Assembly: GCA_013426755.1 (NCBI GenBank) | Contig: AP019861.1 | Coordinates: 248,001-312,000, forward strand | Reading direction: 5' to 3' | Length of the DNA stretch: 64,000 bases | DNA from: Spirochaetota bacterium | GTDB taxonomy: Bacteria > Spirochaetota > UBA12135 > COTS27 | Shown: positions 17,483 to 26,784 of the stretch, piece by piece | How the letters are laid out: each line of letters opens with the position of its first letter | How positions within the stretch are numbered: the stretch's first letter is position 1 | The notes under the pieces: model-generated | The model's database searches: none | The model's input: the letters and a program-made list of their open reading frames with translations, nothing else | Told to the model about the DNA's origin: nothing | Program-made: the position numbers and the translations under genes

Positions 17483-19030
17483 ATGATTAAAAATATTTTC
17501 ATGATTGCGATAAGTGCAGCACTACTTATGAGTATAGGGTGGGGAAAATCACTTCGCTTAGCCTATGATGCAGACCCTGTATCAATGGACCCACACGAAC
17601 AACTCTCAGGGGGAATGTTGCAATTTTCACATATGGTCTTTGATCCCCTTGTACGGTGGACGCAAGACCTTAAATTTGAGCCGCGTTTAGCGACCCAATG
17701 GCGGCAAATCGATGCCAAAACGACACGATTCACATTACGCAAAGGCGTCAAATTTCATTCAGGCAATGAAATGACTGCCCGAGACGTTAAATGGACGTTC
17801 GATAGATTACGTAAAAGTGCTGATTTCAAAGGCATTTTTTTGGAATTTGAACCTATTCGTGTTGTCGACGATTATACGATTGATATAGTCACGAAAGGCC
17901 CTTATCCACTCGTCCTCCATACGGCAACGTATATCTTCCCAATGGATCGGAAATTTTACTCCGGTAACGATAGCCAGGGACGTTCTAAAGCGTTAGTCCA
18001 GAAAGAAGCGAATACATTTGCTTCACGAAATGCATCAGGGACAGGCCCTTTTACCGTGACAAAACGTGACCAGGGTGTTCGCGTTGATTTTGCTAGGTTT
18101 AATGGATATTGGGATAAAACTTCTAAAGGCAATGTCACAAAAGTGATCTTAACACCTATTGCTGAAGGGCCCACGCGTGTTGCTGCTTTATTAGCGGGAG
18201 ATGTTGATTTTATAGCGCCCGTTCCGCCTAGTGATCTGTTTAAACTTCGTAAAGAACGGAAGATCAATCTAGTAGAACTCCCCGGGACACGTATTATCAC
18301 ATTTCAGCTCAACCAACAACGCCGCAAAGAATTTAGAGATGTGCGCGTCAGGCAGGCTATAGTTCATGCTATCAATAATGATGCCATTGTTAGCAAGATT
18401 ATGCGTAATTTCGCAACAGTCGCCGCCCAGCAAAGCCCACTAGGTTACATAGGATACAATAAAACCCTTAAACCACGTTATAATCTAGCCCGCGCACGCG
18501 AACTGATGAAAGAAGCAGGCTATCCCAATGGCTTCAATATTACCCTCATGGCACCTAACAATAGGTATGTCAATGATGAAAAAATCGCTGAAGCAGTCGC
18601 AAGTATGCTCGCTAAGATTAAGATCAAAGCCTCTGTTAAAACTATTCCCAAAGCACAATACTGGCCTGCTTTTGATGCTCGTGAAGCAGATATGATGATG
18701 ATTGGCTGGCATTCGGATACCGAAGATTCGGCTAATTTTACGGAATATCTGCTAATGACTTTTAATAAAGATACAGGACGCGGACAGTACAATAGCGGCA
18801 ATTACTCCAACCCTGAGGTCGATAAACTCGTCACAGAGAGCGCTAATGTTGTTGATGAAAATAAACGGGCTAGGATCTTACAGAAAGTTGAGAAACTTCT
18901 CTATGATGACGCTGCATTCGTTCCCCTTCACTGGCAAAATCTAGCTTGGGCTTCACGTAAGGGTGTCGATATTAAACCTATTGTCAATGTTCAAAACTTC
19001 CCATACATAGGAGACCTTGTCATTAAATAA
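17483..19030 (+). CDS. Peptide ABC transporter, substrate-binding protein (family 5)
   Basis: The protein binds di- or oligopeptides in the periplasm and delivers them to the permease encoded downstream. It begins with a signal peptide (hydrophobic residues about 5-20, cleaved near GWG-KS). The family 5 signature runs PRLATQW, FTLRKGVKFHSG and TARDVKWTFDRLR. The length of 515 residues is normal for DppA/OppA. I place the start at the ATG at 17483, which is eight bases after GAGG (17471-17474); the ATG at 17477 is too close. No lipobox cysteine is seen, so it may be soluble. Which peptide, or another ligand such as nickel or a sugar, cannot be told. Confidence 0.88.
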   Translation: MIKNIFMIAISAALLMSIGWGKSLRLAYDADPVSMDPHEQLSGGMLQFSHMVFDPLVRWTQDLKFEPRLATQWRQIDAKTTRFTLRKGVKFHSGNEMTARDVKWTFDRLRKSADFKGIFLEFEPIRVVDDYTIDIVTKGPYPLVLHTATYIFPMDRKFYSGNDSQGRSKALVQKEANTFASRNASGTGPFTVTKRDQGVRVDFARFNGYWDKTSKGNVTKVILTPIAEGPTRVAALLAGDVDFIAPVPPSDLFKLRKERKINLVELPGTRIITFQLNQQRRKEFRDVRVRQAIVHAINNDAIVSKIMRNFATVAAQQSPLGYIGYNKTLKPRYNLARARELMKEAGYPNGFNITLMAPNNRYVNDEKIAEAVASMLAKIKIKASVKTIPKAQYWPAFDAREADMMMIGWHSDTEDSANFTEYLLMTFNKDTGRGQYNSGNYSNPEVDKLVTESANVVDENKRARILQKVEKLLYDDAAFVPLHWQNLAWASRKGVDIKPIVNVQNFPYIGDLVIK

Positions 19031-19059
19031 TTCCTTATATCAGATCATAGCATCGTTAT

Positions 19060-19111
19060 GCTAGCAAGGTTATCTAAGAGACGATAAGTGTCTTTGTAAA
19101 ACCTTGCTAGC
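19060..19111 (+). promoter_or_regulatory. Strong intercistronic hairpin between the binding-protein and permease genes
   Basis: GCTAGCAAGGTT (19060-19071) and AACCTTGCTAGC (19100-19111) form a perfect 12-bp stem with a 28-base loop, 30 bases after the binding-protein stop. No T-run follows, so it is more likely a stabilising or attenuating hairpin than a terminator. It would let the binding protein be made in excess over the permease, as is common in such operons. Confidence 0.65.
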
Positions 19112-19245
19112 CTAGGATGAGCTCTATTAAATGAGTGGGTAGTAAGCTAACTTATTACTAGGTCAATTTACTATACTAACTATATACTATTAAGTCAATT
19201 TATTAAGATGATGTCAATAAAGTGCAGTAGCAGAGGTGATTGGTT

Positions 19246-20226
19246 GTGTTAAGTTTCTTCTTAAAACGAAGCTATCAATTTATTATCGTGATGCTAGTGA
19301 TCAGTTTTATTGGTTTTAGCATTCAGGATGCCTTGGGGGATCCGATTCATCAATTGGTTGGAGAATCGGTTGGGTTGGCGGAGCGTGAAAAATTACGCGA
19401 AAAACTCGGCCTCAATGACCCCTTTTTAACACAATACGTAAGATTCGTTAAAAATGCGCTCACAGGTGACTTAGGTACTTCGTATTTCTTCAAAAAACCT
19501 GTTATGGCAGTTATTTTAGACCGCTTCCCAGCAACGTTAGAATTGACGCTGGCAGCGTCGTTTATTGTTATTTTCTTATCGATTCCGCTTGGAATTTACT
19601 GCGCAGTCTATCCTAAGCACGTGCTCGCTAGAACTATTATGACTTTCAGTATTATAGGTATATCTATGCCCGTATTTTTAACGGGAATATTACTCATTTA
19701 TATTTTTCCCGTACAATTAGGCTTATTGTACTCGTTTGGTCGGGGTGAGACTTTGATGTTATTTGGTTTTTGGGAGACCAATTTCCTTACTCAAGACGGA
19801 TTATTACATATTATTTTACCTGCTATATCGCTGGCATCTATTATGCTGCCCCTATTTATTCGCTTGATACGAGGACGGATGGTAGAGGTGCTTTCTGAGG
19901 AGTATATTCATTTCGCAAAGGCACGCGGCTTGACTAAAAACAGGATTCTCTACGTCCATGCATTTAGAAATACACTTATCCCCATTGTATCTGTTGCAGG
20001 TGTGCAGTTTGCTACGATGATTGCTTACACGATTCTTACCGAAACGGTGTTTCAGTGGCCGGGCATGGGTTTTATGTTTATCGAAGCAGTGACGCATAGT
20101 GATATTCCATTGATCGTGGCTTATCTTGTATTTGTTGGATTTGTCTTTATGGTGACGAATACCGTTGTTGATATACTTTACTTAATGATTGATCCGACAG
20201 TCCAGCTGGTCAAGCAGAAATTTTGA
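19246..20226 (+). CDS. Peptide ABC transporter permease (DppB/OppB type)
   Basis: This inner-membrane subunit has six hydrophobic segments. The N-terminus contains GDPIHQLVGESVGLAERE and GLNDPFLTQYVRFVKNALTGDLG, a hallmark of the DppB half. The EAA loop region (MVEVLSEEYIHFAKARGLTK) contacts the ATPases. I choose GTG at 19246, nine bases after GAGG (19233-19236); a TTG at 19240 would sit too close. The next gene is the partner permease, and a terminator-like hairpin lies between them. Confidence 0.88.
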   Translation: MLSFFLKRSYQFIIVMLVISFIGFSIQDALGDPIHQLVGESVGLAEREKLREKLGLNDPFLTQYVRFVKNALTGDLGTSYFFKKPVMAVILDRFPATLELTLAASFIVIFLSIPLGIYCAVYPKHVLARTIMTFSIIGISMPVFLTGILLIYIFPVQLGLLYSFGRGETLMLFGFWETNFLTQDGLLHIILPAISLASIMLPLFIRLIRGRMVEVLSEEYIHFAKARGLTKNRILYVHAFRNTLIPIVSVAGVQFATMIAYTILTETVFQWPGMGFMFIEAVTHSDIPLIVAYLVFVGFVFMVTNTVVDILYLMIDPTVQLVKQKF

Positions 20227-20227
20227 T

Positions 20228-20254
20228 AAAATCGTTTGAAGATACGATTTTTTT
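20228..20254 (+). terminator. Rho-independent terminator-like hairpin
   Basis: AAAATCGT (20228-20235) and ACGATTTT (20244-20251) form an eight-base stem with an eight-base loop, followed by TTT. It starts just after the DppB-like stop. It may partially end transcription inside the operon. Confidence 0.6.
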
Positions 20255-20425
20255 ACTAGAACTTCTTTACTAAAACTTTATTAGGGAATGTATCATGTGT
20301 GTTGAGCGTGGTAATTGTACTGGGTTGCTGCTTTTTAAGAATGGCTTGACAATAAAACAGTGCATCACAGTACTGCCTTTGGGTTTCTAAGATCAGCTTT
20401 TTAAGTTAGCAGAGGATATTGTTTT

Positions 20426-21322
20426 ATGAAAGAACGGACCTTTTTTGAAGTCGCTAGGAATGATTATCAATTTTTAATCACCGCAAGTATATTAATACTG
20501 TGGCTAGGCGGCGCCTTTCTAGCTCCGTGGCTTGTTCCACAGAACCCGTATGATCTGACGTCATTTGATATCCTCGATTCAGAATTGCCACCGGCTTGGA
20601 TCGAGGGTGGAACGCGACAATTTTTATTCGGTACAGACCCACAAGGACGCGATATTTTGAGTACGGTCTTCTACGGTATGCGATTATCGCTTATTATTTC
20701 AATCAGTGCTGTGATGATTCAATTGATGCTAGGGACATTTTTAGGACTTATGGCAGGATATCTGGGCGGACGCTGGGATAGTTTTATTATGCGTACGGCA
20801 GATGTGCAGTTATCTCTATCAACATTGATGCTTACTATTATTACCCTTGCTATTATTAAAAACTTTTTTGCGCAAGAAGTTTATGATCGGCTGGCTATCT
20901 ATATGATTATTATGGTTATCGGAGTAGCCGAATGGCCACAGTACGCACGCGTGGTGCGCTCAGGCGTTTTAGTAGAACGTGAAAAAGAATACGTCGCCGC
21001 TGCTCGAGTAGTGGGTGTTTCGCCTCGTATTATCTTATTTAAACACATCTTTCCTAATCTAATTTCACCGCTACTGGTTATAGCGACAGTTCAAGTTGCC
21101 AATGCTATTATCAGTGAAGCGGCATTGTCTTTCTTAGGATTAGGCATGCCCCCCACACAGCCTTCGTTAGGACTTCTTATCAGTAGAGGCTTTGAATATA
21201 TATTTAGCGGTGCGTGGTGGATCACGTTTATTCCTAGTTTTTTTCTAGTCGTTCTTATTGTGACAATCAATATCCTCGGTGGGTGGTTTGAAGATTATTT
21301 TAATCCTAAACTCTACAAATAA
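20426..21322 (+). CDS. Peptide ABC transporter permease (DppC/OppC type)
   Basis: This 298-residue partner permease has an N-terminal hydrophobic segment, the motif FGTDPQGRDILSTVFYGMRLSL typical of DppC, five further membrane segments and the EAA loop (EYVAAARVVGVSPRIILFKHI). AGAGGA about eight bases before the ATG supports the start. It is separated by 200 bases from the DppB-like gene, longer than usual within a dpp operon, so it may have its own promoter. Confidence 0.9.
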   Translation: MKERTFFEVARNDYQFLITASILILWLGGAFLAPWLVPQNPYDLTSFDILDSELPPAWIEGGTRQFLFGTDPQGRDILSTVFYGMRLSLIISISAVMIQLMLGTFLGLMAGYLGGRWDSFIMRTADVQLSLSTLMLTIITLAIIKNFFAQEVYDRLAIYMIIMVIGVAEWPQYARVVRSGVLVEREKEYVAAARVVGVSPRIILFKHIFPNLISPLLVIATVQVANAIISEAALSFLGLGMPPTQPSLGLLISRGFEYIFSGAWWITFIPSFFLVVLIVTINILGGWFEDYFNPKLYK

Positions 21323-21384
21323 CCTATCCCCCGTAACCGTATTTCCGTAGTCAAATAATCATCAAGTATTCAAATCTTTGTTAA

Positions 21385-21443
21385 ATAAAAATTGTACTCC
21401 AAAAACCGTACTCCAAAAACCGTACTCTAAAAATCATACTCCA
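21385..21443. repeat. 14-15 bp tandem repeat directly before the DppD-like start
   Basis: Four units of the type GTACTCCAAAAACC run up to the ATG at 21444. They leave an open frame from a TTG at 21378 that would add 22 low-complexity residues. No ribosome-binding site is visible in the array. Confidence 0.7.
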
Positions 21444-22475
21444 ATGAAGCTCCTCGAAATAAAAAATCTTACCCTCAGTTTCCAATATCCTAATAAGGAG
21501 GTCATTGCGTTAGATGATTTTTCATTGACAATTGCTGCTGGTGAGCGCATCGGTTTAGTAGGTGAGAGCGGAGCTGGGAAGTCTCTAGCTATTTTTTCAA
21601 TCCTAAAACTACTCAAACCGCCATGCAAGATAAAAAGTGGCAGCATTCGTTTTTGTGGACGCGAGATCACGACAATGAATGAAACAGAACTCAATAGATT
21701 ACGCGGTGATAAAATAACGATGATCTTTCAAAATCCACTTGGCAGTCTTAATCCTGTTCTTACTGTAGGCACACACCTAATCGAAACTGCGCGCGCCCAC
21801 AGCTCTCTTTCCTATAAAGAAGCTTATGACCTTGCTTGTAGTCGCTTAAATGATGTTAAAATCACACGCGTTCATGAGCGGATGCGTGCTTATCCGAATG
21901 AATTCTCAGGAGGGATGCGGCAACGTATTGTTATTGCTTGTGCTTTGATGACAAACCCACAATTAATGCTTATCGATGAACCGACAACAGCGCTCGACGT
22001 GACAATTCAAGCAGAGATCATGGAACTTATTTATAATCTTTCTGTTGAGAAGAAGTGTGCTTTTATACTGGTCAGTCATGATTTAGGATTGGTTTCTCAA
22101 CTCACAGAACGCGTGCTAGTGCTTTATGCAGGACAGATCGTAGAAGCGAATGCTACTAGGCAGATCATTCGTTATCCACACCATCCTTATACTAAGGGGT
22201 TAATAGAATGCTTGCCCGAATTCCAGCGAACTAAAAAACAATTGAAAGTCATCCCAGGCAGAATGCCAGGTCTAGATGAATGGCCTGTTGGCTGTAGGTT
22301 TCATCCACGTTGTGATTTTGCTAAGAACGACTGTAAGGAAAAAATGCCTGCTGTGACCCGTCTAAAAAAAGCAGTGTCTGCCCCAGTTAGCAATGTTAAA
22401 AGGACTTCATCGCTTAATACCCCAGTTGCGCCTTATGTGAAATGTTTTTATCCATTGAATGAAAAAAAACCATAA
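21444..22475 (+). CDS. Peptide ABC transporter ATPase (DppD/OppD type)
   Basis: This cytoplasmic ATPase powers peptide import together with the next gene product. Starting at MKLLEIKNLT, it has Walker A GESGAGKS, the Q-loop IFQNPLGSLNP, signature FSGGMRQR, Walker B LMLIDEPTTALD and the H-loop SHDLG. The C-terminal oligopeptide-transporter extension with GCRFHPRCDFAKNDC probably carries the iron-sulfur-type cysteines of this subfamily. I prefer ATG 21444 over the upstream TTG because the conserved fold begins there. No ribosome-binding site is evident. Confidence 0.9.
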   Translation: MKLLEIKNLTLSFQYPNKEVIALDDFSLTIAAGERIGLVGESGAGKSLAIFSILKLLKPPCKIKSGSIRFCGREITTMNETELNRLRGDKITMIFQNPLGSLNPVLTVGTHLIETARAHSSLSYKEAYDLACSRLNDVKITRVHERMRAYPNEFSGGMRQRIVIACALMTNPQLMLIDEPTTALDVTIQAEIMELIYNLSVEKKCAFILVSHDLGLVSQLTERVLVLYAGQIVEANATRQIIRYPHHPYTKGLIECLPEFQRTKKQLKVIPGRMPGLDEWPVGCRFHPRCDFAKNDCKEKMPAVTRLKKAVSAPVSNVKRTSSLNTPVAPYVKCFYPLNEKKP

Positions 22476-22601
22476 TTTGTTGTGAATGGGTGATAAGAAG
22501 AGTTGTCCTTTGCTAAATCACGCAACAATGATAAGTAATGATAGCAGGTTTCTATGATTATAAAAGGGTAATGAAGTTTTATTATTAAGATTTTTTTGTA
22601 T

Positions 22602-23663
22602 ATGATTGAGATGAAACCTTTACGTGCTTCTAGTCGTTCGCTTGAGCGATTTCTCTCTATTAAAAATGTTTCAAAGAGTTTTTCCTTAGATGTGCCTTTT
22701 ACAAAAAAATTGGCTGCTAGAAAACACGATACAGCAGCTAATGACATTAAAGCACTCAATGATATTAACTTAACTATTTATGAAGGCGAGACCATTGCCT
22801 TAGTGGGTGAGAGTGGATGTGGAAAGTCTACACTTCTTAAAGCCATATTGAAACTTATGCCTATAAGTGGTGGAGATATATTATATCGGGGCACGTCTAT
22901 ATATGATCTCAAAGGAAAAGCACTGCGTGATTACCGTAGGAAGTTTCAAATGATCTTCCAAAATCCGTATGCTTCGTTATCTCCACGCCTCCGTGTGAAG
23001 ACTATCCTACTAGAACCACTTAAACTTCATCATAAAAATCTCTCACGTGCTCAGATGGAAGCACGCGTTAGAACAATGGTAGAACGCGTGGGTCTCAATG
23101 AAAATTGGCTCACCCGATATCCCCATGAATTCTCAGGTGGCCAGCAGCAGCGCATTGCTATTGCTAGAGCGTTACTTGGCAAACCTGAATTTTTAGCCGC
23201 TGATGAACCTGTATCGGCGCTCGATGTTTCCGTTCAAGCACAGATCTTAAATTTACTCATCGCACTTAGAAAAGAAGAAGCCTTTACGTGTTTGTTTGTG
23301 ACGCATGATCTGACAATTGCTCGTTATTTCTCAGACCGCGTCACCGTCATGTACCTCGGGCAGATCGTAGAAATGAATACCAGCAATGCCTTGTTTGCTA
23401 ATCCTAAACATCCTTACACACAAATTCTTTTGAAAGCGATACCTAGTTTTGATAAAAAGGTAGATGATTATATTAAGATGAAAAATGTAGGGGGGATCGA
23501 ACCAGATAGTACGGAGCACCCGTCATCACTCTCTGATGGAACACAAGGATGTCTTTTTACACCACGCTGTCCTTATGCGAGTAAAAAATGTCATACAGAA
23601 GCACCTGTTCTACGAAAAATTACTAAAAATAGTACAGGTGTCGTTGCCTGTCATAATGTTTAG
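22602..23663 (+). CDS. Peptide ABC transporter ATPase (DppF/OppF type)
   Basis: The second ATPase of the peptide importer. Walker A is GESGCGKS, followed by MIFQNPYASLSP, signature FSGGQQQR, Walker B (FLAADEPVSALD) and THDLT. The C-terminal extension carries GCLFTPRCPYASKKC. The N-terminus has about 20 extra residues before the conserved LSIKNVSKSF; the ATG at 22611 or a later start is possible, and no ribosome-binding site is clear. The order binding protein, B, C, D, F is the standard dpp/opp order and makes a complete importer. Confidence 0.9.
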   Translation: MIEMKPLRASSRSLERFLSIKNVSKSFSLDVPFTKKLAARKHDTAANDIKALNDINLTIYEGETIALVGESGCGKSTLLKAILKLMPISGGDILYRGTSIYDLKGKALRDYRRKFQMIFQNPYASLSPRLRVKTILLEPLKLHHKNLSRAQMEARVRTMVERVGLNENWLTRYPHEFSGGQQQRIAIARALLGKPEFLAADEPVSALDVSVQAQILNLLIALRKEEAFTCLFVTHDLTIARYFSDRVTVMYLGQIVEMNTSNALFANPKHPYTQILLKAIPSFDKKVDDYIKMKNVGGIEPDSTEHPSSLSDGTQGCLFTPRCPYASKKCHTEAPVLRKITKNSTGVVACHNV

Positions 23664-23683
23664 ATCAATGTCTAAATGATAGA

Positions 23684-24355
23684 TCATGATATAGGCGATG
23701 CGTCAGTGTCCAGCTCTGAAAAATTATTGTGAAACTCTTTGAAGCAATCGTAATTATACTTATTGCCTTGATTTCGGACATCTCCGTCACGATCAATGCG
23801 TAGAGAAGTTTTTTGATTATCCGTAATTTGATAGGACTTTATATTAATATCATCAAATCTTATTATGTCGCCAGTTCTAAACACGTAATAATGAACGGTA
23901 GTGGTAGTAGTTGGGCTATCGTCGTCTTTAGTGGTAGTAGTTGGGCTACCGCCGTCTTTAAAAACAGCAATCCACACATAAAATACGTCACGCATTATGT
24001 ATCTAATTTTAGGGTGAAAGCTAAATTTTTTTGTATCGGTGTTATTTTTTTCGGCGATTCCTTCAGATGTTTTAACCTGTAAGTAACGAACTTTGATTTC
24101 TAATTCTTTTTCTTTACATTTATCACATTTGTTGGTGACACATTTTCTAATTTCGCTCTTGTAACTTTTTTCGCTTATGTGTTGATTAACAAATTTTCTG
24201 CAATGAGTACACCAGTATTTTGTGATGATAAAGTCTATACCTTCATCTATATATGATCTATGAACTTGCCATCCTTTAGCGTGCAGTTCCATTGCAAGCC
24301 GCATTTCACCATAGAGACCAATAATCCGTTTCTTTTTATCAATAGCTTCGGTCAT
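23684..24355 (-). CDS. Type II-like restriction endonuclease with a zinc-ribbon insertion
   Basis: This 223-residue protein shows a PD-(D/E)XK pattern: GLYGEMRLAMELHAKGW with E17, GIDFIITK with D41, and YLQVKTSEG with Q93 and K95. Between D41 and QVK sits an insertion with CTHC (49-52) and CVTNKCDKC (72-80), which could bind zinc. A duplicated segment GGSPTTTTK/DDDSPTTTT (about 135-152) is low-complexity and encoded by a 27-bp repeat. The start overlaps the stop of the methyltransferase gene by four bases, so the two form an operon. The recognition site is unknown. The fold call rests on motif spacing only. Confidence 0.65.
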   Translation of the reverse strand: MTEAIDKKKRIIGLYGEMRLAMELHAKGWQVHRSYIDEGIDFIITKYWCTHCRKFVNQHISEKSYKSEIRKCVTNKCDKCKEKELEIKVRYLQVKTSEGIAEKNNTDTKKFSFHPKIRYIMRDVFYVWIAVFKDGGSPTTTTKDDDSPTTTTTVHYYVFRTGDIIRFDDINIKSYQITDNQKTSLRIDRDGDVRNQGNKYNYDCFKEFHNNFSELDTDASPIS

Positions 24356-25626
24356 ATGCTAAGTTCTGTGAGGTTCTTATTTTGTATAAATTTGTATACA
24401 CTTTTTTTCAAAGTTAAGTCTTTTTCAATTCCAACTCCAGTTCTTCCCAGTTTTGAAGCAACTTTTAAAGAGGTGCCTAGTCCAGAAAAAGGGTCTAAAA
24501 TGGTCTCGTTTTTATAACTAAACATTTTGATAGCGAATTCAGGTATTTCTTCAGGATAAGGTGCGCTGTGTCCGAGAGTATTTTCACCTTTGCAGTTAAT
24601 CTTAATAACAGGCTTTATTTTTCTAATATCTCTACGCCAAGCATAAATAAAATCTTTATCGATACTTGATGGACTGTTTTTTTTCTTAGCTTGCGTGAAG
24701 TATGTTTTGGCACTGAATCTTTTGCCTCTGTTGGATTTGCTGCGAACAAAACAATCTTTATTTTTACATTCCCAACTTTTTAGACCCTTTTCTGTATAAG
24801 AATTTCCATTGACATTTAAAGTGCCGCAGATCGGACATGGATATCTAGTTGTGTCAAGTCTATGTTTATGGAAAATTAAAATATGTTCATAACAATTTAT
24901 AGGATATTGATAAAATGGATAAGGTCTGTCTCCATTTTTGTGCCGTTCGCTCTGTACTTCTCCTTTGTCCCAGATGATGTCATCAACAAACGTAAATCCA
25001 ATCTCCTCAAACAACGTAATAAAGTAGGCCCCTAAGGGAAGTCGTCTTTTCCCCCAGACAGATGTTGTTGCTAGATTATCATTATCAAAAATATCGCCTA
25101 CATTGAAAACGAAGACTCTATGGTTATCGAGAACTCGGTAACATTGGGTTAGTATTTTCTTCATCTCTGCTAGGTAGTCGTTGATATTTTCCCACCTAGA
25201 ATAAGCTCTTGCATTATAGTAGGGAGGTGAAGTGACCATGCAGTGTATTGATTCAGACTTCATTTGTTTTAATACATCATAACAATCTCCCCATATCACT
25301 TTTAGGGTACTCTTTTTATTTTTAATGAAAGCATCGGTTTTTTTGTTATGACGGTATTGGTTCTGGTAGAGTTCTTTTGTAAAATTATAATAAGTTTTTG
25401 AAAATTCTGCTATGACTGTTTTTATATCGGATAGGTTATTAATGTAATGTAATTTAGTTAAGAATTTCTTATAAATACTAGGCTTATTGAAAAGTTGTTT
25501 TAAGTAGGGTTCGCTTTTGGCTAGTATAGTCTGCAGATAATTTCTTTGGGAGGGAGCAACTTGGAACAAAAATTCTGAGTCGTCATAAGAACCAGAATAC
25601 GTATGGTTTTTAGTAGTTTTTAACAT
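24352..25626 (-). CDS. DNA amino-methyltransferase with zinc-ribbon insertion
   Basis: This 424-residue modification enzyme would protect DNA from the partner endonuclease. About 130 N-terminal residues come before motif IV, VTSPPYYNARAYS. FVFNVGDIF and DDIIWDKGE follow. An inserted segment with CPICG and CKNKDC probably forms a zinc ribbon. The SAM motif LDPFSGLGT is near the C-terminus, so the order is beta class. SPPY suggests N4-cytosine but does not prove it. It is transcribed first, then the endonuclease, which fits the need to methylate before cutting. Confidence 0.85.
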   Translation of the reverse strand: MLKTTKNHTYSGSYDDSEFLFQVAPSQRNYLQTILAKSEPYLKQLFNKPSIYKKFLTKLHYINNLSDIKTVIAEFSKTYYNFTKELYQNQYRHNKKTDAFIKNKKSTLKVIWGDCYDVLKQMKSESIHCMVTSPPYYNARAYSRWENINDYLAEMKKILTQCYRVLDNHRVFVFNVGDIFDNDNLATTSVWGKRRLPLGAYFITLFEEIGFTFVDDIIWDKGEVQSERHKNGDRPYPFYQYPINCYEHILIFHKHRLDTTRYPCPICGTLNVNGNSYTEKGLKSWECKNKDCFVRSKSNRGKRFSAKTYFTQAKKKNSPSSIDKDFIYAWRRDIRKIKPVIKINCKGENTLGHSAPYPEEIPEFAIKMFSYKNETILDPFSGLGTSLKVASKLGRTGVGIEKDLTLKKSVYKFIQNKNLTELSI

Positions 25627-25745
25627 TTTTTGATTGACGTTAATCGCAAAAGATAAATTATCATAATAATTAATGATAATAGACGCAACTTTTTTCTTTT
25701 TAAGATGTCAATAAACTAGCAAAGATGAACACATGTATTATTTTA

Positions 25746-26576
25746 TTATGAAATTCTAGTATGCGGTATAGTTTGGGGGCGTTTACTTCTAAATGTGTAG
25801 AAAGCTTTGAGATCGAGAAGGAGTTCTGCTAGCTCGTGGAGTGGATATTGAGTGGCGCTGTCAGAAAGTGCTTCTGGCGGGTTAGGATGGGTTTCAATGA
25901 AGATTCCATTTGCGCCAGCGGCGATTTGCGCCCGTGCTAGCGTCCGTAGTGAGGTTTTATCGCCACCAGAATGAGTCCCTTTTCCAGCAGGTTTCTGCAT
26001 AGAATGAGATGCGTCGTAGATATAAGTCACATTCATCTGCTTAATAATATCAATTGTTCTAAAGTCAACAACAAGGTCTCCATAGCCAAAGAAAGTCCCG
26101 CGTTCACAAACCGATACAGGAGTACTTCCACCGCTTAGACGAAATTTGTCAATAGCATTCTGCATTTCACGTGCGGCCATAAATTGTCCTTTTTTGATAT
26201 TGAGCGCACAAGGGGTTTTGGCAGCTGCGATGTAAAGATCGCTCTGGCGGGCTAGAAAAGCAGGAATTTGTAGAACATCTAGAACTTCTCCTGCCTCAGG
26301 AATCATCTCAGGGGTATGAATGTCTGATAGAATAGGTAGCTTGAATGTATCTTTGATTGTTTTTAACATGGCGAGACCCTTAGTGAGGCCTGGTCCGCGG
26401 TAATTTTTAAGTGCCGAGCGATTGGCTTTATCAAAGGAGGCTTTAAAGATAATAGGAATATCATGCGTGGTAGCAATATTTTTAAGTGTCGCAGCTACAG
26501 TTTCAAGGAGATTCCCCTCTTCTATCACACAGGGCCCTGCTATGACAAAAAATTTATCTTTTGGAAATATTTTCAT
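25746..26576 (-). CDS. kdsA: 3-deoxy-8-phosphooctulonate synthase (KDO-8-P synthase)
   Basis: KdsA condenses phosphoenolpyruvate with arabinose 5-phosphate to give KDO 8-phosphate, the precursor of the LPS inner-core sugar. The 276-residue protein is full length. It has VIAGPCVIE, FKASFDKANRSALKNYRGPG, SDIHTPE, YDASHSMQ, FIETHPNPP and SDSATQYPL. The cysteine in AGPC, with the H, E and D of the later motifs, is the metal-ligand set of the metal-dependent class (Aquifex type). Metal-independent enzymes have asparagine there. No other KDO gene lies next to it. Confidence 0.95.
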   Translation of the reverse strand: MKIFPKDKFFVIAGPCVIEEGNLLETVAATLKNIATTHDIPIIFKASFDKANRSALKNYRGPGLTKGLAMLKTIKDTFKLPILSDIHTPEMIPEAGEVLDVLQIPAFLARQSDLYIAAAKTPCALNIKKGQFMAAREMQNAIDKFRLSGGSTPVSVCERGTFFGYGDLVVDFRTIDIIKQMNVTYIYDASHSMQKPAGKGTHSGGDKTSLRTLARAQIAAGANGIFIETHPNPPEALSDSATQYPLHELAELLLDLKAFYTFRSKRPQTIPHTRIS

Positions 26577-26784
26577 TACGGTAATAATTGCTACAAAAAT
26601 GCGTTTACTAATGCGCTAAGCTGTACAGTTAATAATACCAATGCAGCTTGATACTACGTTTAACGATAAAGTTTACACATCAGGCACTACGGTGGAGTTA
26701 ATTTTTATGTGAACTCAATCATTAAAAAAGAAGTTCTAGCGGGTAGCTCTATGTTTTATGAATGAATCGTAGCTATTGTACTCG
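26577..26784. other. Upstream region of kdsA
   Basis: No gene is visible between the kdsA start and the terminator at 26785. The region probably holds the kdsA promoter. I see no strong regulatory motif. Confidence 0.4.

Noticed and set aside
17956..18801. Several open frames antisense to the peptide-binding protein gene
   Set aside because: They overlap a full-length, well-recognised gene and show no family features.
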